From Myxococcales bacterium (GTDB taxonomy: Bacteria > Myxococcota_A > Polyangia > Polyangiales > JADJMO01): a DNA stretch of 64,000 nucleotides. Location: positions 310,001-374,000 of the forward strand of contig JADJMO010000002.1 in the NCBI GenBank assembly GCA_016709545.1, given 5' to 3'. The notes beneath the pieces are model-generated. The model was not told the DNA's origin and did no database searches. It was given only the letters and a program-made list of their open reading frames with translations. Position numbers and translations under genes: made by a program. This document shows positions 37,267 to 47,109 of the stretch, in pieces; the stretch's first letter is position 1, and the number at the start of each line of letters is the position of its first letter.

Positions 37267-39159
37267 GTGAGCGAAGACGACAAGAAGGGCGTACTCGGCG
37301 GGTTCTCGATCGGCTTCGGTGGGCCCGCGGCGGCCGTGAGGCCCGCCGCGTTGGACGCCGCGTCGCGCGCCGAGGAGCGCCCGGTGGATGGTCCGCTCGA
37401 GGTCGACCTCGAGGACAAGGGCACCTTCCGCGTGGTCTTCCTCGCGCCGCTCACGCCCTCGCGCGAGGTGTCGCTGGGCGCGCCGCCCGCGCTGCTCCCC
37501 CTCCCCGTCGACAAGTACACCTTCGACGCCCAGTTCAAGGAGCTCGCGCCCGCGCTCGTGCTCGAGGTCGACGACCCGTTCGATCCAGGCGGCGAGAAGC
37601 TGCGCTTCGACCTGCGCCTCACCGAGCTGAAGTCGTTCCGACCCGACGGCATGGTCGACGCCGCGCCGCCGGTGCGCGCGTTGATGGAGGCGCGCAAGAC
37701 GGTGCTGGCCGTCCGCAACCGCACGCTCTCGCCCGCCGATGCGCGGCGCGCGCTCGAGCGCATCCTCCCGCGCCCTGGCTGGGCCTTCGCGCTCACGCCG
37801 GACGTCAGCACGGCGGTCGCGCCGCCCCCGCCGAAGAAGGACGACTCGCCGCTCGGCGCGCTGTTCGATCAGATCGACGTCGTCGTGCCGGTGGCCGAGG
37901 CCCCCGCGCCTCCGCCGCCTTCGCCCATGGCCCCGGAGGGCGGCGTCTCGCAGCTCGTCGCGGCGATCGCCCGCACGGCCCGCTCCCCGGCCCAGAGACT
38001 CGCCGAGGTCGGCTCCTCGCTCGAGCGGCTCGACGCCGCGATCGTGGCGCTGCTCGGCTCCATCTTCGCGCACCCCGAGGTCTCGCGCCTCGAGCGCGCG
38101 TGGCGCGGCGCGCGCCTCCTCGTCGATCGGCTCGACTTCCGCGCGGGGGTCGAGCTCGACCTCGTGCCGGCCCACGTCGAGGACGTGAGCGACGCCCTCG
38201 CGTGGCTCGCGCAGCGCGAGGGTGACGAGTCGCGGCGGGCGCCCATCGACCTCTTGCTCGTCGACCCGCCGCTCGACCCGTCTCCCCGCGACTTCGACCG
38301 GCTCGAGGCGTGGGCGGGCCACGCGGCGAACCTCCGCGCGCCGCTGCTCGTGGAGGGCGCGCCGAGCCACCTGGGCTTCGAGTCGATCGCGGCGCTGCAG
38401 AGATCGGAGCGTCGCCTCGAGGCCCACGACGAGCCGCGCGCCCGCGCGCTGCGCGCCTTCGGCGCCAACGAAGACAGCCGCTGGGTGACGCTCGGCATCA
38501 ACCCGCTCGTGCTCCGCAACGCGCACACCAAGGAGAGCGCGCGGCTCCGCGAGATCGCCTTCGAGGAGCCGGCCGACGCGCACCTCTTCGGCAACCCGTG
38601 CCTCGCGGTGGTGGGGCTCGCGGCCGCGAGCTGGGTGAAGAACGGGTGGGCCAGCGACGTCACGGGGCCCCGCGGCGGAGCGTTCGAGAACCTGCCCGTG
38701 CACCAGGTGGTGACCGACGGGGTGGAGATGGCGCTGCCGATCCAGACCTTCGTCAGCACCGACACGCAGCGCTCGGTGGCCAAGGCGGGCGTCCTCCTGC
38801 TCGGCTGCGCGCCGAACCACGACGCGGCGATCGTCGCCGCCGCGCCGATGCTCCACCGTGGCAAGGAGACCGAGGTCGGGCCCGATGCGCCGGCGTCGAG
38901 CCGGCTCGGGGATCAGCTGTTCGTCGCGCGCCTCTCGCACGTCGTCGAGCAGCTCGGCGCCGCGATCCCCGCGGAGGCCCCCGCCGCGGCGGCCAAGGAC
39001 GTCGCGCGCCTCGCCCTCGCGGAGCTGTTCGAGGCCGGCGGCAAGCGGGTCGAGGTCGTGGCCGACGTGAAGGGGGACCGCCTCGAGGTGACGGTGCGAC
39101 CGGGCGGGTTCGCCGGCGTGTCGCTCCCCGAGGTGTCGTTCTCCGTGCGCCGCGGCTGA
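37267..39159 (+). CDS. Fused TssB-TssC-like sheath paralog
   Basis: 630 residues from GTG 37267. Residues ~55-165 align by eye with TssB: FRVVFLAPLTPSREVSLG, PVDKYTFDAQFKELAPALVL, LRFDLRLTELKSFRPDGMVD and VRALMEARKTVLAVRNRTLS. A Pro/Ala linker (about 180-235) follows. Residues ~240-600 align with TssC: LERAWRGARLLVDRLDFRAG, AHLFGNPCLAVVGLAAASWV and GPRGGAFENLPVHQVVTDGV. The TssC part is shorter than the canonical one here (492 residues) and strongly diverged. Since separate tssB and tssC are present, this may cap, regulate or serve a different contractile structure; that is inference. Confidence 0.82.
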   Translation: MSEDDKKGVLGGFSIGFGGPAAAVRPAALDAASRAEERPVDGPLEVDLEDKGTFRVVFLAPLTPSREVSLGAPPALLPLPVDKYTFDAQFKELAPALVLEVDDPFDPGGEKLRFDLRLTELKSFRPDGMVDAAPPVRALMEARKTVLAVRNRTLSPADARRALERILPRPGWAFALTPDVSTAVAPPPPKKDDSPLGALFDQIDVVVPVAEAPAPPPPSPMAPEGGVSQLVAAIARTARSPAQRLAEVGSSLERLDAAIVALLGSIFAHPEVSRLERAWRGARLLVDRLDFRAGVELDLVPAHVEDVSDALAWLAQREGDESRRAPIDLLLVDPPLDPSPRDFDRLEAWAGHAANLRAPLLVEGAPSHLGFESIAALQRSERRLEAHDEPRARALRAFGANEDSRWVTLGINPLVLRNAHTKESARLREIAFEEPADAHLFGNPCLAVVGLAAASWVKNGWASDVTGPRGGAFENLPVHQVVTDGVEMALPIQTFVSTDTQRSVAKAGVLLLGCAPNHDAAIVAAAPMLHRGKETEVGPDAPASSRLGDQLFVARLSHVVEQLGAAIPAEAPAAAAKDVARLALAELFEAGGKRVEVVADVKGDRLEVTVRPGGFAGVSLPEVSFSVRRG

Positions 39160-39175
39160 GGCCGCGGGGCTCAGG

Positions 39176-40171
39176 TCACTTGCTGGCGCTGGCGCTCGCC
39201 GAGGGGGCCGGCGGGGGCGTGACGATCGCCGACGCGCTCGGCGCCAAGCGGGGCCAGAGAGGCGGATCGCTCGCCTTCATCGGCTTGCCGCCATCGATCG
39301 TCAGCATGCGCTCGAGCTCGGCCTTGCGGAGGGGCTTGCCCTTCTCGTCTGCCACCTTCACCTGCTCGAGCAGCTTGAGGCCGCCGGCGGAGAACTGCGG
39401 CGAGGTGGTGAGGTGGTACTCGATGCGACCGTTGATGCCGGGCTCGGTGGCCATCGCGTAGACGACCCGCTCGAGCACCACGTCGGCGACGGGGCTCAGC
39501 ACGCCCTTTCGCGCCACGTAGAGGTGGAGGATGGTCTCGCACGGCTCGTTCGGCGCGCGCTTGAGGCAGCCGTCGTCGGTGACGGTCGGCACGACCTCGG
39601 GGCCCATGCGCTCGATGCCGAGGCGGGTCTTCTCGCCCGGGCGCGCGCGGAGGGCGCCGACGGCGTAGACCTCGGCGAAGTCCTCCTGCACGCGGGTGAG
39701 GGCCAGGGCGCCGCCGGTGGTGCCGTCGCCGAAGCGGTGGGAGCGGAGCCAGATCAGGCGCAGGCGCTCGCCACCGGAGCCGAGGTGGAGGTCGCCTTCT
39801 TCGATGGCCAGGGGCCAGGAGCCGCGGAGGGGCAGGCCGCCCTCGAACAGCTTGTCGTCGAGCAAGGCGTCCCCGGTGCACACCGGGGCGCGCTCGGGGA
39901 GGCGGTTCTTCTCCGTGTCGAAGGACGGGTAGACCAGACGCCACAGCTGGTTCTCGGGCAGCGTGCGCATGATCCCGGCGGTCCCCGCCTTGCGCGGCGG
40001 CAAGGGGATGACGCAAGCCGGGATGGGGACGAGGCGGCGAGCCTTGTCTTCCGTCCTCGGACGAGTCCCCTCCTGGGCGCTGCAGCCAGCGCTGAAGGCG
40101 GTCGCGGAGAGCACCAGCCCGGCCGCGCAAGCGGCAGGGACGGCGAGGAGGGCGCGCCAACGGACGGGCAT
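39176..40171 (-). CDS. Hypothetical lipoprotein in T6SS cluster
   Basis: 331 residues. The lipoprotein signal ends at ATAFSAGCSAQ (Cys near 30). The mature part contains several Cys residues (PACVIPLPPRKAG, APVCTGDALLDDKLFEGG, DDGCLKRAPNEPCETILHLY) and an Ala/Ser/Pro-rich C-terminal tail (APSASASASK). I recognise no domain. It lies between the fused sheath gene and tssE on the opposite strand. Confidence 0.7.
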   Translation of the reverse strand: MPVRWRALLAVPAACAAGLVLSATAFSAGCSAQEGTRPRTEDKARRLVPIPACVIPLPPRKAGTAGIMRTLPENQLWRLVYPSFDTEKNRLPERAPVCTGDALLDDKLFEGGLPLRGSWPLAIEEGDLHLGSGGERLRLIWLRSHRFGDGTTGGALALTRVQEDFAEVYAVGALRARPGEKTRLGIERMGPEVVPTVTDDGCLKRAPNEPCETILHLYVARKGVLSPVADVVLERVVYAMATEPGINGRIEYHLTTSPQFSAGGLKLLEQVKVADEKGKPLRKAELERMLTIDGGKPMKASDPPLWPRLAPSASAIVTPPPAPSASASASK

Positions 40172-40313
40172 GTCGATGCGAACCCTAGCCCGCGACCCCG
40201 CCCGTGCCCAACTTCTTTGCGGGGAGCCCCCCACGGGGGCGACCCACCGAGCACGTTCCGCTCTTTTGGCTACTCCGATCCGCGATCATCTCGGTTAGTC
40301 TCCGTCCCCTGCG

Positions 40314-40721
40314 ATGGCTGGTCACACGCTCCTCACTCGGATCCGACACCCCGAGCTGGCCATCGCCCGCCGGCAGGTCAGCGACTCCGAGATCCGCGAC
40401 AGCATCCTCGACAACCTGCGGGGCATCTGCAGCACGCGCAACGGCTCGACGCCCGCGTGCCCGGAGTACGGCCTCGTCGACGTGAGCGAGCTGATCCACA
40501 ACTTCCCCGACGCCATCGCCATGATGGCGCGTTCGATCCGCAACTCCATCACCCGCTACGAGCCCCGCCTCACCAACGTCGTCCTCAAGCACGTCCCGTC
40601 CGAGACCGGCGACCTCACCCTCCGCTACGAGATCATCGGCCAGGTGGTGGGCGGTGATGGTCGGAACAAGGTGCGTTTCGAGACCCACATCGATCCGTCG
40701 CGCAAGATCGGCGTCGACTGA
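40314..40721 (+). CDS. tssE: T6SS baseplate protein TssE (gp25-like)
   Basis: 135 residues of the phage gp25/lysozyme-like baseplate fold: EIRDSILDNLRGICSTRNGS, CPEYGLVDVSELIHNFPDAI and ITRYEPRLTNVVLKHVPSET. It initiates sheath polymerisation on the baseplate. First gene of the tssE-tssF-tssG set, with 18 bases between its stop and the tssF start. Confidence 0.95.
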   Translation: MAGHTLLTRIRHPELAIARRQVSDSEIRDSILDNLRGICSTRNGSTPACPEYGLVDVSELIHNFPDAIAMMARSIRNSITRYEPRLTNVVLKHVPSETGDLTLRYEIIGQVVGGDGRNKVRFETHIDPSRKIGVD

Positions 40722-40739
40722 GCCCCGAGCCCGAAGCCC

Positions 40740-42505
40740 TTGTTCAGCCGCTACTACCAGGACGAGCTCGCATTCCTTCGGGAGATGGGGCGGGAGTTCG
40801 CGCAGGCCTACCCCAGCTCGCGCCGATGCTGGCCGACCGTGGCGGCGACCCGGACGTCGAGCGCCTGCTCGAGGGCACCGCGTTCCTCACCGGCCGCATC
40901 CGCCAGAAGCTCGACGACGAGCTCCCCGAGGCCATCCACGCCATCTCGATGCTGCTGTTCCCGCAGCTCGTCCGGCCGATCCCTTCGGCCACCATCCTCG
41001 AGATCTCGCCGATGGCCAACGCCCTCCGCGAGCGTTACCTCGTGCCCCAGGGCACCGAGTTCGGCTCGGTGCCGGTCGACGGCCAGCAGTGCATCTTCTC
41101 GTCGACGGCGCCGACCGAGATCTGCCCGTGGACGATCGAAGACGTCCGGCTCGAGCTGCTCCCCGGCGGCGGCCAGCAGCTGCGCGTCGAGATGAAGGTG
41201 CCGCTCGGCCTGCCGATCGCCTCGTTCGCGCCCGACAAGCTGCGGCTCCACCTGACCGGCGAGGCGCGCAACGCGCTCGGCCTCCTGCACCTGCTCCACG
41301 AGCGCACGCAGTCGATGGTCCTCATCGAGACCACCAGCACGGGCGCCAAGGAGCGTGAGCTCCCCCTCGGCCGCCGCGCCCTGAGCTGGGCCGGCTTCGG
41401 CGACGACGAGGCGCTCCTGCCGTTTCCGCGCGCGGCGTTCCCGGGGTTCCGTCTGCTCGCCGAGTACTACGCCCTGCCGCAGAAGTTCTGCTTCCTCGAC
41501 GTCGCGGGGGTGGGCCGGATCAGCGAGCTCGACCCCAACATCGATCGCTTCGCCATCGCGTTCCGCTTCGACGGACAGCTGCCCGCGGGCACCCGCATCG
41601 CCAAGGACGCGATGAAGCTGCACTGCGTCCCGGTGGTCAACATCTTCTCGACCACCGCCGACCCGATCCGCCTCTCTCCGATGCGCGAGGAGTTCCTCGT
41701 GCGTCCCGCCGGTCTCGCTCCGGCGCAGGGCGAAGTCTACGCCGTCACGCGGGTGCAAGGGCTCTCCCGCGGGTCGAGCAAGCGCTTCGACGTCTCCTCG
41801 TTCTTCGACTTCTCGCACCTCGGCGCGGCGCGACAGGAGCAGTTCTTCTACAGCCTGCACCTGCGCCCGAGCGTCGTCGCCGAGGGCGTCGACATGATGA
41901 TGTCGTTCTCCACGCCCGAAGACGTGGGCGTGCCCCCCGACGTCGACGTCATCTCCATCGACATGCTCGCGACCAACCGGCAGCTCGCCGCGGCGATCCG
42001 TGCCGGCGAGATCAAGGAGCCCACCGCGTCTTCGCCGGCCATCTGCTCGTTCAAGAACCTGTCGGCGGTCACGCCCCACGTGCCACCGCCGCTCGGGCGC
42101 GAGCTGCAGTGGCGGGTCGTGGCCCACGCCGCCATGAACCTGCGCTCGCTCACCGAGCCCGAGGTGCTCCGCGCGGCGCTCGACGTCTACAACCTGCACG
42201 GCCTGGTCGATCGACAGGCCGCGCGCGCCAACGAGCTCCGGCTCGCGGCCCTCAAGGACATCCGCCTCTCCGCCGCCGAGCGCGTGTGGCGTGGAACGGC
42301 CGTCCGCGGGGTCGGCATCGACATCGATCTCGACGAGAAGGGGTTCGATGGAGACGGTGACCTCTTCCTGTTCGGCGCGATCCTCGATCGCTTCTTCGCC
42401 AACTACGTCTCCCTCAACTCCTTCTCCCGGACGACCATCCACGGCGTCCAGAGCAAGCTGAACTTCGCATGGCCCCCGAGGAGCGGAAATCTAACGCTAC
42501 TCTGA
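40740..42505 (+). CDS. tssF: T6SS baseplate protein TssF (one frameshift)
   Basis: About 588 residues after correction. The TTG at 40740 begins the family N-terminus (LFSRYYQDELAFLREMGREF). The frame breaks near 40812, where TACCCCAGC needs one more C to give AYPQLAPMLADRGGDPDVER. The rest is uninterrupted: LTGRIRQKLDDELPE, ALPQKFCFLDV, GRELQWRVVAHAAMNLRSLT and SFSRTTIHGVQSKLNFAWPP. A TTG start and the adjacent indel make the first 25 residues the least certain. It overlaps tssG by 37 bases. Confidence 0.92.
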
Positions 42506-43538
42506 GCGAACAGCTCGCCGCCGAGGCCCCGCGCTTCGACTTCGTGCGCGCCGTTCAGCTCTTGCAGCGCCTCTACCCGGGGACCACCCCGGTGGGAGAG
42601 AACGGCCCGCCGAGCGCCGAGGCGATCCGGTTCGCCCACGACCCCTCGTTCATCTTCCACGCGAGCGACATCACCTCGATCGAGCCGCGCATCGTCCGCG
42701 CGGGCCATGTCTACGGCAAGATCACCACCACGTTCATGGGGCTCGTCGGGGCGGTCTCTCCGCTCGCGCCCCACCTCACCGAAGACCTCCTGCGGGCCGA
42801 GCAGGACGACGACCGCACGCTCCGCGACTTCTACGATCTCTTCCACCACCGGCTCATCAGCCTCATGTTCCGCGCGTGGAAGAAGTACCGCTTCGCCGCG
42901 GGCTTCCGCACCGACGCGGCCGACGCGTTCACCAAGCGCGCCTTCGCCTTCGTGGGCGTCGACGCGAACGGCGCGCTCCCCCAGCACGGCCTGCCGCCCG
43001 GCGATCTCCTCGGGCTCGCGAGCCTCGTCTCCCAGCACACCCGCCCCGCGCGCATGCTGCGCATCATCCTCGAGCGCCTGCTGCCGGGCGTGGGCGTGGA
43101 GATCGAGAGCTTCGTCGCGCGCCGCATGAACATCGAGGAGATCCAGCGGGTGCGGCTGGGCGTCGCCAACACCGTGCTCGGCGAGGACATGACCATCGGC
43201 CGCTCGGTCCTCGACCGCTCGGCGCGTTCCGCGATCGTGGGGCCGGTGCCCTACGAGCTCTACGAGGCGTTCATGCCCGGCGGTCGCCACCACGAGCGCC
43301 TGCGCCGCATCGTCGATCAGTTCTCTGGCGGCGTCCTCGAGCCCGAGCTCGAGCTCAAGCTCGAGCAGGCGGACGCGCCAAGTTCCGCCTCGGGCACGCG
43401 CGCGGCGCGGTGCTCGGCAAGAACACCCAGCTCGCCACCGAGCAGCGCGGACCGACCCGCGTGCGCATCGTGATGGGCGACGATCCCACCAAGAACAAGC
43501 CGCGCGTCGTCACCGACGACGAGCCCGAGGCCGCCTGA
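42469..43538 (+). CDS. tssG: T6SS baseplate protein TssG (one frameshift)
   Basis: About 356 residues after correction. Partner of TssF in the baseplate wedge. Landmarks: FDFVRAVQLLQRLYPGTTPV, IRFAHDPSFIFHASDITSIE, TTTFMGLVGAVSPLAPHLTE and RLISLMFRAWKKYRF. The frame breaks near 43378, where GCGCCAAGTTC needs one more C to give APKFRLGHARGAVLGKNTQL, the conserved C-terminal LG-x-N-x-x-L. It ends with TGA overlapping the next ATG. Confidence 0.92.
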
Positions 43539-44152
43539 TGTCCACGTACGGAGTGCTCTTCGTCGCCACCGAAGACGAGCTCGCGGATCATGTTCCCCGG
43601 GTGGAGCCTTCCGCGCGCGGAGCCCGACCTGCGCACCGTGTTCGACCTCCGCCTCGGCAAGCCGGTCGCGGCGCCGTGGTGGGTGCCGGACGGCTTCTCG
43701 AGCGACCACCCCGCCTCGCCGCTGCCCAGGGATCTGCGTCGCCCCGCCGTGCCGCCGGTCGTCCCGCCCGAACCCGACGAGGCCTTCCTCGAGGAGCGCG
43801 CGCCGAAGGCCCTCAAGAGCCTGCCGCACGCCTGCCTGCGACAGTTCGACGGCAGCGACCTGGTCGCGCTCGTGCGCCACCTCGTGCCGGACGACGAGCT
43901 GCGCCCGGCCCGCGTCGCCCCGGACAACACGGCCATCGTGAAGCTCTCCTCGCACGCGATCCTCGGCCTCTCGGCCTACAAGAGCAGCGCGGATCCGCCG
44001 AGCTCGCCGAGCAGTGGGCCCACCTCTCGAGCGAGCACGGCACGTCACTCGACCCGATCACCACCCACCGCATCCTCCAGATCCTGCGCGCGCTCGTCAC
44101 CGTCGCCAGCCAGAGCGTCGGCCGCGACGTCTGCCTGTTCTGCGAGAGCTGA
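43538..44152 (+). CDS. Unknown protein translationally coupled to tssG (two frameshifts)
   Basis: About 204 residues if two compensating indels are corrected: one extra base near 43588 (after MSTYGVLFVATEDELA, joining to MFPGWSLPRAEPDLRTVFDL) and one missing base near 43995 (joining AYKSSAD to AELAEQWAHLSSEHGTSLDP). It has no signal or membrane segment and two Cys at the end (DVCLFCES). The start overlaps the tssG stop and the stop overlaps the next ATG, so it belongs to the baseplate operon. I do not recognise the family. A PAAR-less T6SS could use it as a spike or effector-loading factor, but that is speculation. Confidence 0.6.
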   Translation: MSTYGVLFVATEDELADHVPRVEPSARGARPAHRVRPPPRQAGRGAVVGAGRLLERPPRLAAAQGSASPRRAAGRPARTRRGLPRGARAEGPQEPAARLPATVRRQRPGRARAPPRAGRRAAPGPRRPGQHGHREALLARDPRPLGLQEQRGSAELAEQWAHLSSEHGTSLDPITTHRILQILRALVTVASQSVGRDVCLFCES

Positions 44153-45677
44153 TGGACGAGCCGCTCCTCGTCGTCGGCGCCGGCGCGGCCGGTGCGGTCA
44201 TCGCGGCCCGGGTCACCGAACGCTCCGCTTCGCGGGTGCGACTGCTCGAATCCGGCCCCGACTACGCACCGGAGGCGCTGCCGAGAGACCTCGCCGACGG
44301 TCGACGCAACGCGATGACCTCGCACGACTTCGGCTACCGGCACCGCCCGACGACGGTGCAGACCTTGTTCCCCCTGCCGCGCGGCCGCGTGGTCGGCGGC
44401 TCGACGGCGGTGAACACCTGCATCGCCGTGCGCGGGCACCCCTCGGACTACGACGAGTGGGAGAGCCGTGGCCTCCGCGACTGGTCCTGGGACCAGTGCC
44501 TGCCGGCGTTCGCGCGGCTCGAGCGCGACCTCGACTTCGGCGACGCGCCCTACCACGGCAAGGACGGTCCGCTGCCCGTGCGCAGGCACCCCGCGTCCGA
44601 GCTGCGACCATGGTCGGCCGCGTTCCTCGAGGCGTGCGCGGAGCTCGGCTCGGCGCCGTGTCCCGACGCGAACGCGCCGGGCAGCGAGGGCCACGGCCCG
44701 CACGCCATGAACAAGATCGACGGCCGCCGGATCAGCGCCGCCGAGGCCTGGCTCACGCGCGCGGTGCGCGCGCGCCCCAACTTCTCGCTCGAGCCGGACA
44801 CCCACGTGCGGCGGGTGCTGTTCCAGGGACGCAAGGTGTCCGGCGTCGAGATCGAGCGGCGCGGCGCCATCGAGACCGTGCCCGCCCGCAAGGTGGTGCT
44901 CGCGGGGGGCGTGGTCGGCACGCTCGGCATCCTCCTGCGCTCGGGCGTCGGGCCGCGCGTCGAGATCGAGCGCCTCGGCGTCGAGCTCGTGGCCGACGTA
45001 CCCGCCATCGGCGCCCAGCTCCTCGACCACCCCGGCACCGCCATCGTCCTCGTCCCGCACCGCTGGGGCACGAGCAGCGTCGACGACCCGCTCATCCAGG
45101 TCGTCTACCGCTACGCGTCGGACGTCGGGCCGCGCTTCGGCACGCCGACATGCAGATGCAGGTCGGCAACTGCTTCCCCACGCCCTGGCTCTCGGTGCCG
45201 TGCGTGACCGTCATGGCCCACGTGGGCAAGCCGCGCGGACACGGACGCATCCGCTTCCCGAGCGCGCACCCGCACGCGCGGCCGCGCGTCGACTCGCTGC
45301 TGCTCGACGACCCGCAGGACCGCGCGAAGGCGGTGGAGGCGATGGAGCGGGCGGGGCTCCTCGTCACCACCAAGGTCATGCGCGAGCTCGCGCGCTGCGT
45401 GTGGCCCGGCGAGAACGTGCTCGCGCGCCGGTCGCGAATCGACGCCTGGATCCGCAAGAGCTGCGACTCGGGCTACCACCTGTGCGGCACGGTGCCGATG
45501 GGCGCCGACGACGACCCGAGGGCGGCGACCGACGGGCACGGGCGCGTGCGGGGCGTCGAGGGCCTCCTCGTCGCCGACGGCAGCCTGATGCCGACCGTCC
45601 CCACCGGGAACACCAACCTGCCCACGCTGATGATCGGCGAGCGCTTCGGCGCGTGGCTGCGCGACGGCGTGGTCTGA
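44152..45677 (+). CDS. GMC-family FAD-dependent oxidoreductase (one frameshift)
   Basis: About 508 residues after correcting one missing base near 45147 (FGTP then ADMQMQVGNCFPTPWLSV). The FAD dinucleotide-binding motif is VVGAGAAGAVIAARV at the N-terminus. The GMC signature is present as PRGRVVGGSTAVNTCIAVRG. The catalytic His lies in SGYHLCGTVPMG, and the C-terminal FAD contact is DGSLMPTVPTGNTNLPTLMI. It resembles choline or alcohol dehydrogenases; the substrate cannot be assigned. A redox enzyme fused by overlap to a T6SS baseplate operon is unusual: it may be an effector, a modification enzyme, or chance. Confidence 0.88.
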
Positions 45678-45693
45678 TCCGCAGGCGGATCAG
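45674..45693. terminator. Bidirectional hairpin shared by two convergent stop codons
   Basis: Perfect 9-base inverted repeat CTGATCCGC / GCGGATCAG with a 2-base centre. It contains the TGA of the GMC gene and the TGA of the opposing lipoprotein gene. No long T run, but the symmetric position suits a two-way terminator. Confidence 0.55.
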
Positions 45694-46340
45694 TCGACTT
45701 CGAGCGTGTTCATCACGCGCAGCAGCTCGCCCTCGAGCTCCTCGAGCCCGTCGACGGGGTGCACCACCTGGACGAGCACGACCCGCTTGGGGCTGCGGAG
45801 GAGGTACTCGTGGCAGATGTTCACGAGGGGCGCCTTGGCCGCCTGCACCTGGCGCTTGACGACGAAGCCGCGGCCCTGCGCGTTCCAGGTGGCCATGGGC
45901 ACGCGCGGCCCGACGATCTCGGCGCCGGCCTTGGTCACGTCCTCCTCGTAGCGGGCGAGGATGTCGCGCCAGAGGTCGTCGGCCTGGTCGGGGCGCTCGT
46001 AGATCGAGAACAGGTACTGGTTGCGGGAGAGGTACTGGACGTAGCGGCCGCCGCTCGCGTTGCTGGCGCCGCGGATCACCCACTCCTTCGGGCGCGAGAT
46101 GCGCACCGAACCGCCGAGGATGGCGACCCCGATGTACTCGGGCTGCTTGTCCTTCTTGGCGAGATCGAGGGGCGGGTGGGCCTTCTCGAACGCTTGCGGG
46201 TCGATCGAGGCGCCGAGCCCGTATTCGTAGAAGACCTTGTTCTCGAGCGCGACGCGGGCGGGGCCACCGCCACAGGCGAGCAGCGAGCCGGCGACGGCGA
46301 GGCCGAGGACGAGGGGGGCGGCGGAGACCCGGCGGACCAT
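45690..46340 (-). CDS. Hypothetical lipoprotein
   Basis: 216 residues. The lipoprotein signal ends at VAGSLLACGGG. The mature protein is mixed charge (KVFYEYGLGASIDPQAFEKA near the N-terminus) and ends with a helix (ELEGELLRVMNTLEVD). Family unknown. It is divergent from another lipoprotein gene. Confidence 0.72.
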   Translation of the reverse strand: MVRRVSAAPLVLGLAVAGSLLACGGGPARVALENKVFYEYGLGASIDPQAFEKAHPPLDLAKKDKQPEYIGVAILGGSVRISRPKEWVIRGASNASGGRYVQYLSRNQYLFSIYERPDQADDLWRDILARYEEDVTKAGAEIVGPRVPMATWNAQGRGFVVKRQVQAAKAPLVNICHEYLLRSPKRVVLVQVVHPVDGLEELEGELLRVMNTLEVD

Positions 46341-46460
46341 GGGCGGAGCTTAGGGACTCTCTGGCCGGCGGGGCAACTAAGCGTGTCGGGGCCCCGCTGG
46401 CACCCGGTCCTTGCACCAAACTCGTTGTCCCGGTCGTTCCTCTGGTACGAGTAGGGCGTC

Positions 46461-47048
46461 ATGGGTCCCGCCCGCGCGCTCCCCCGCCTCCGCCTCGGCC
46501 TCCTCGGCCTCCTCGGCCTCTTCGGCTGTGCCTCGACGAGCCACCCGCTCGCGATGAACAGCACGAGCGAGGTCTCCAGCTCGGTCATCTCCTCGAGAGG
46601 CTCCGGCGGAGACCTCGACGCGATCCGGCTCAAGCCCGAGGTCTGCAAGGAGCTCAACGTCGATCCAGAGCACAAGCTCCTCGACGAGAAGGCGCTGGTC
46701 GCCTTCCTCGAGGCGCAGGGCCTCAAGATCAAGACCGAGCGCGCCCGCAACGACCTCGTCTACCTCGACGTGGCCGGCGCCGGCAGCAAGGAGCCCGTCC
46801 GGCTCCGCGTGGCGATCCTCAAGAACCCCGAGGCCGCCGGCGCCGAGCTGCACACGGCCCTCCTCCAGCACGGACCGGGCTCGTGGGGTGTCCATCGCGC
46901 GAACCTCGCGGTGCTGGCGCCGATCGCCGAGAGCACCGAGCACGCGCTCGCCTTCGCCATCAAGACCAAGCTCGCCTGCTGGGGCGTCCTGACCCTGGCC
47001 GGTCGCGACGACACGTTCGTGATCCCCGGCGGCTACTTCGAGATGTGA
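46461..47048 (+). CDS. Hypothetical lipoprotein
   Basis: 195 residues with signal LRLGLLGLLGLFGCAST and lipobox LFGC. The mature part starts with a Ser/Thr-rich linker and then an alpha/beta region (LLDEKALVAFLEAQGLKIKT, VYLDVAGAGSKEPVRLRVAI) ending IPGGYFEM. Function unknown. The divergent lipoprotein gene shares its 120-bp upstream region. Confidence 0.72.
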   Translation: MGPARALPRLRLGLLGLLGLFGCASTSHPLAMNSTSEVSSSVISSRGSGGDLDAIRLKPEVCKELNVDPEHKLLDEKALVAFLEAQGLKIKTERARNDLVYLDVAGAGSKEPVRLRVAILKNPEAAGAELHTALLQHGPGSWGVHRANLAVLAPIAESTEHALAFAIKTKLACWGVLTLAGRDDTFVIPGGYFEM

Positions 47049-47109
47049 ACGGCGGCCGCTCTGGCAGACGTGAACGCCCGCATCGGTCAGGGCGGAGTAT
47101 CCTTCGCGC

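Noticed and set aside
43590..45677. A 695-codon open frame joining the unknown gene and the GMC oxidoreductase
   Set aside because: It reads the unknown protein, then shadow sequence, then the C-terminus of the GMC protein. It is a product of the indels, not a fusion gene.
46405..46430. Sigma-54 promoter (TGGCAC followed by TTGCA)
   Set aside because: The spacing between the GG and GC elements is 12 bases, not the required 10.
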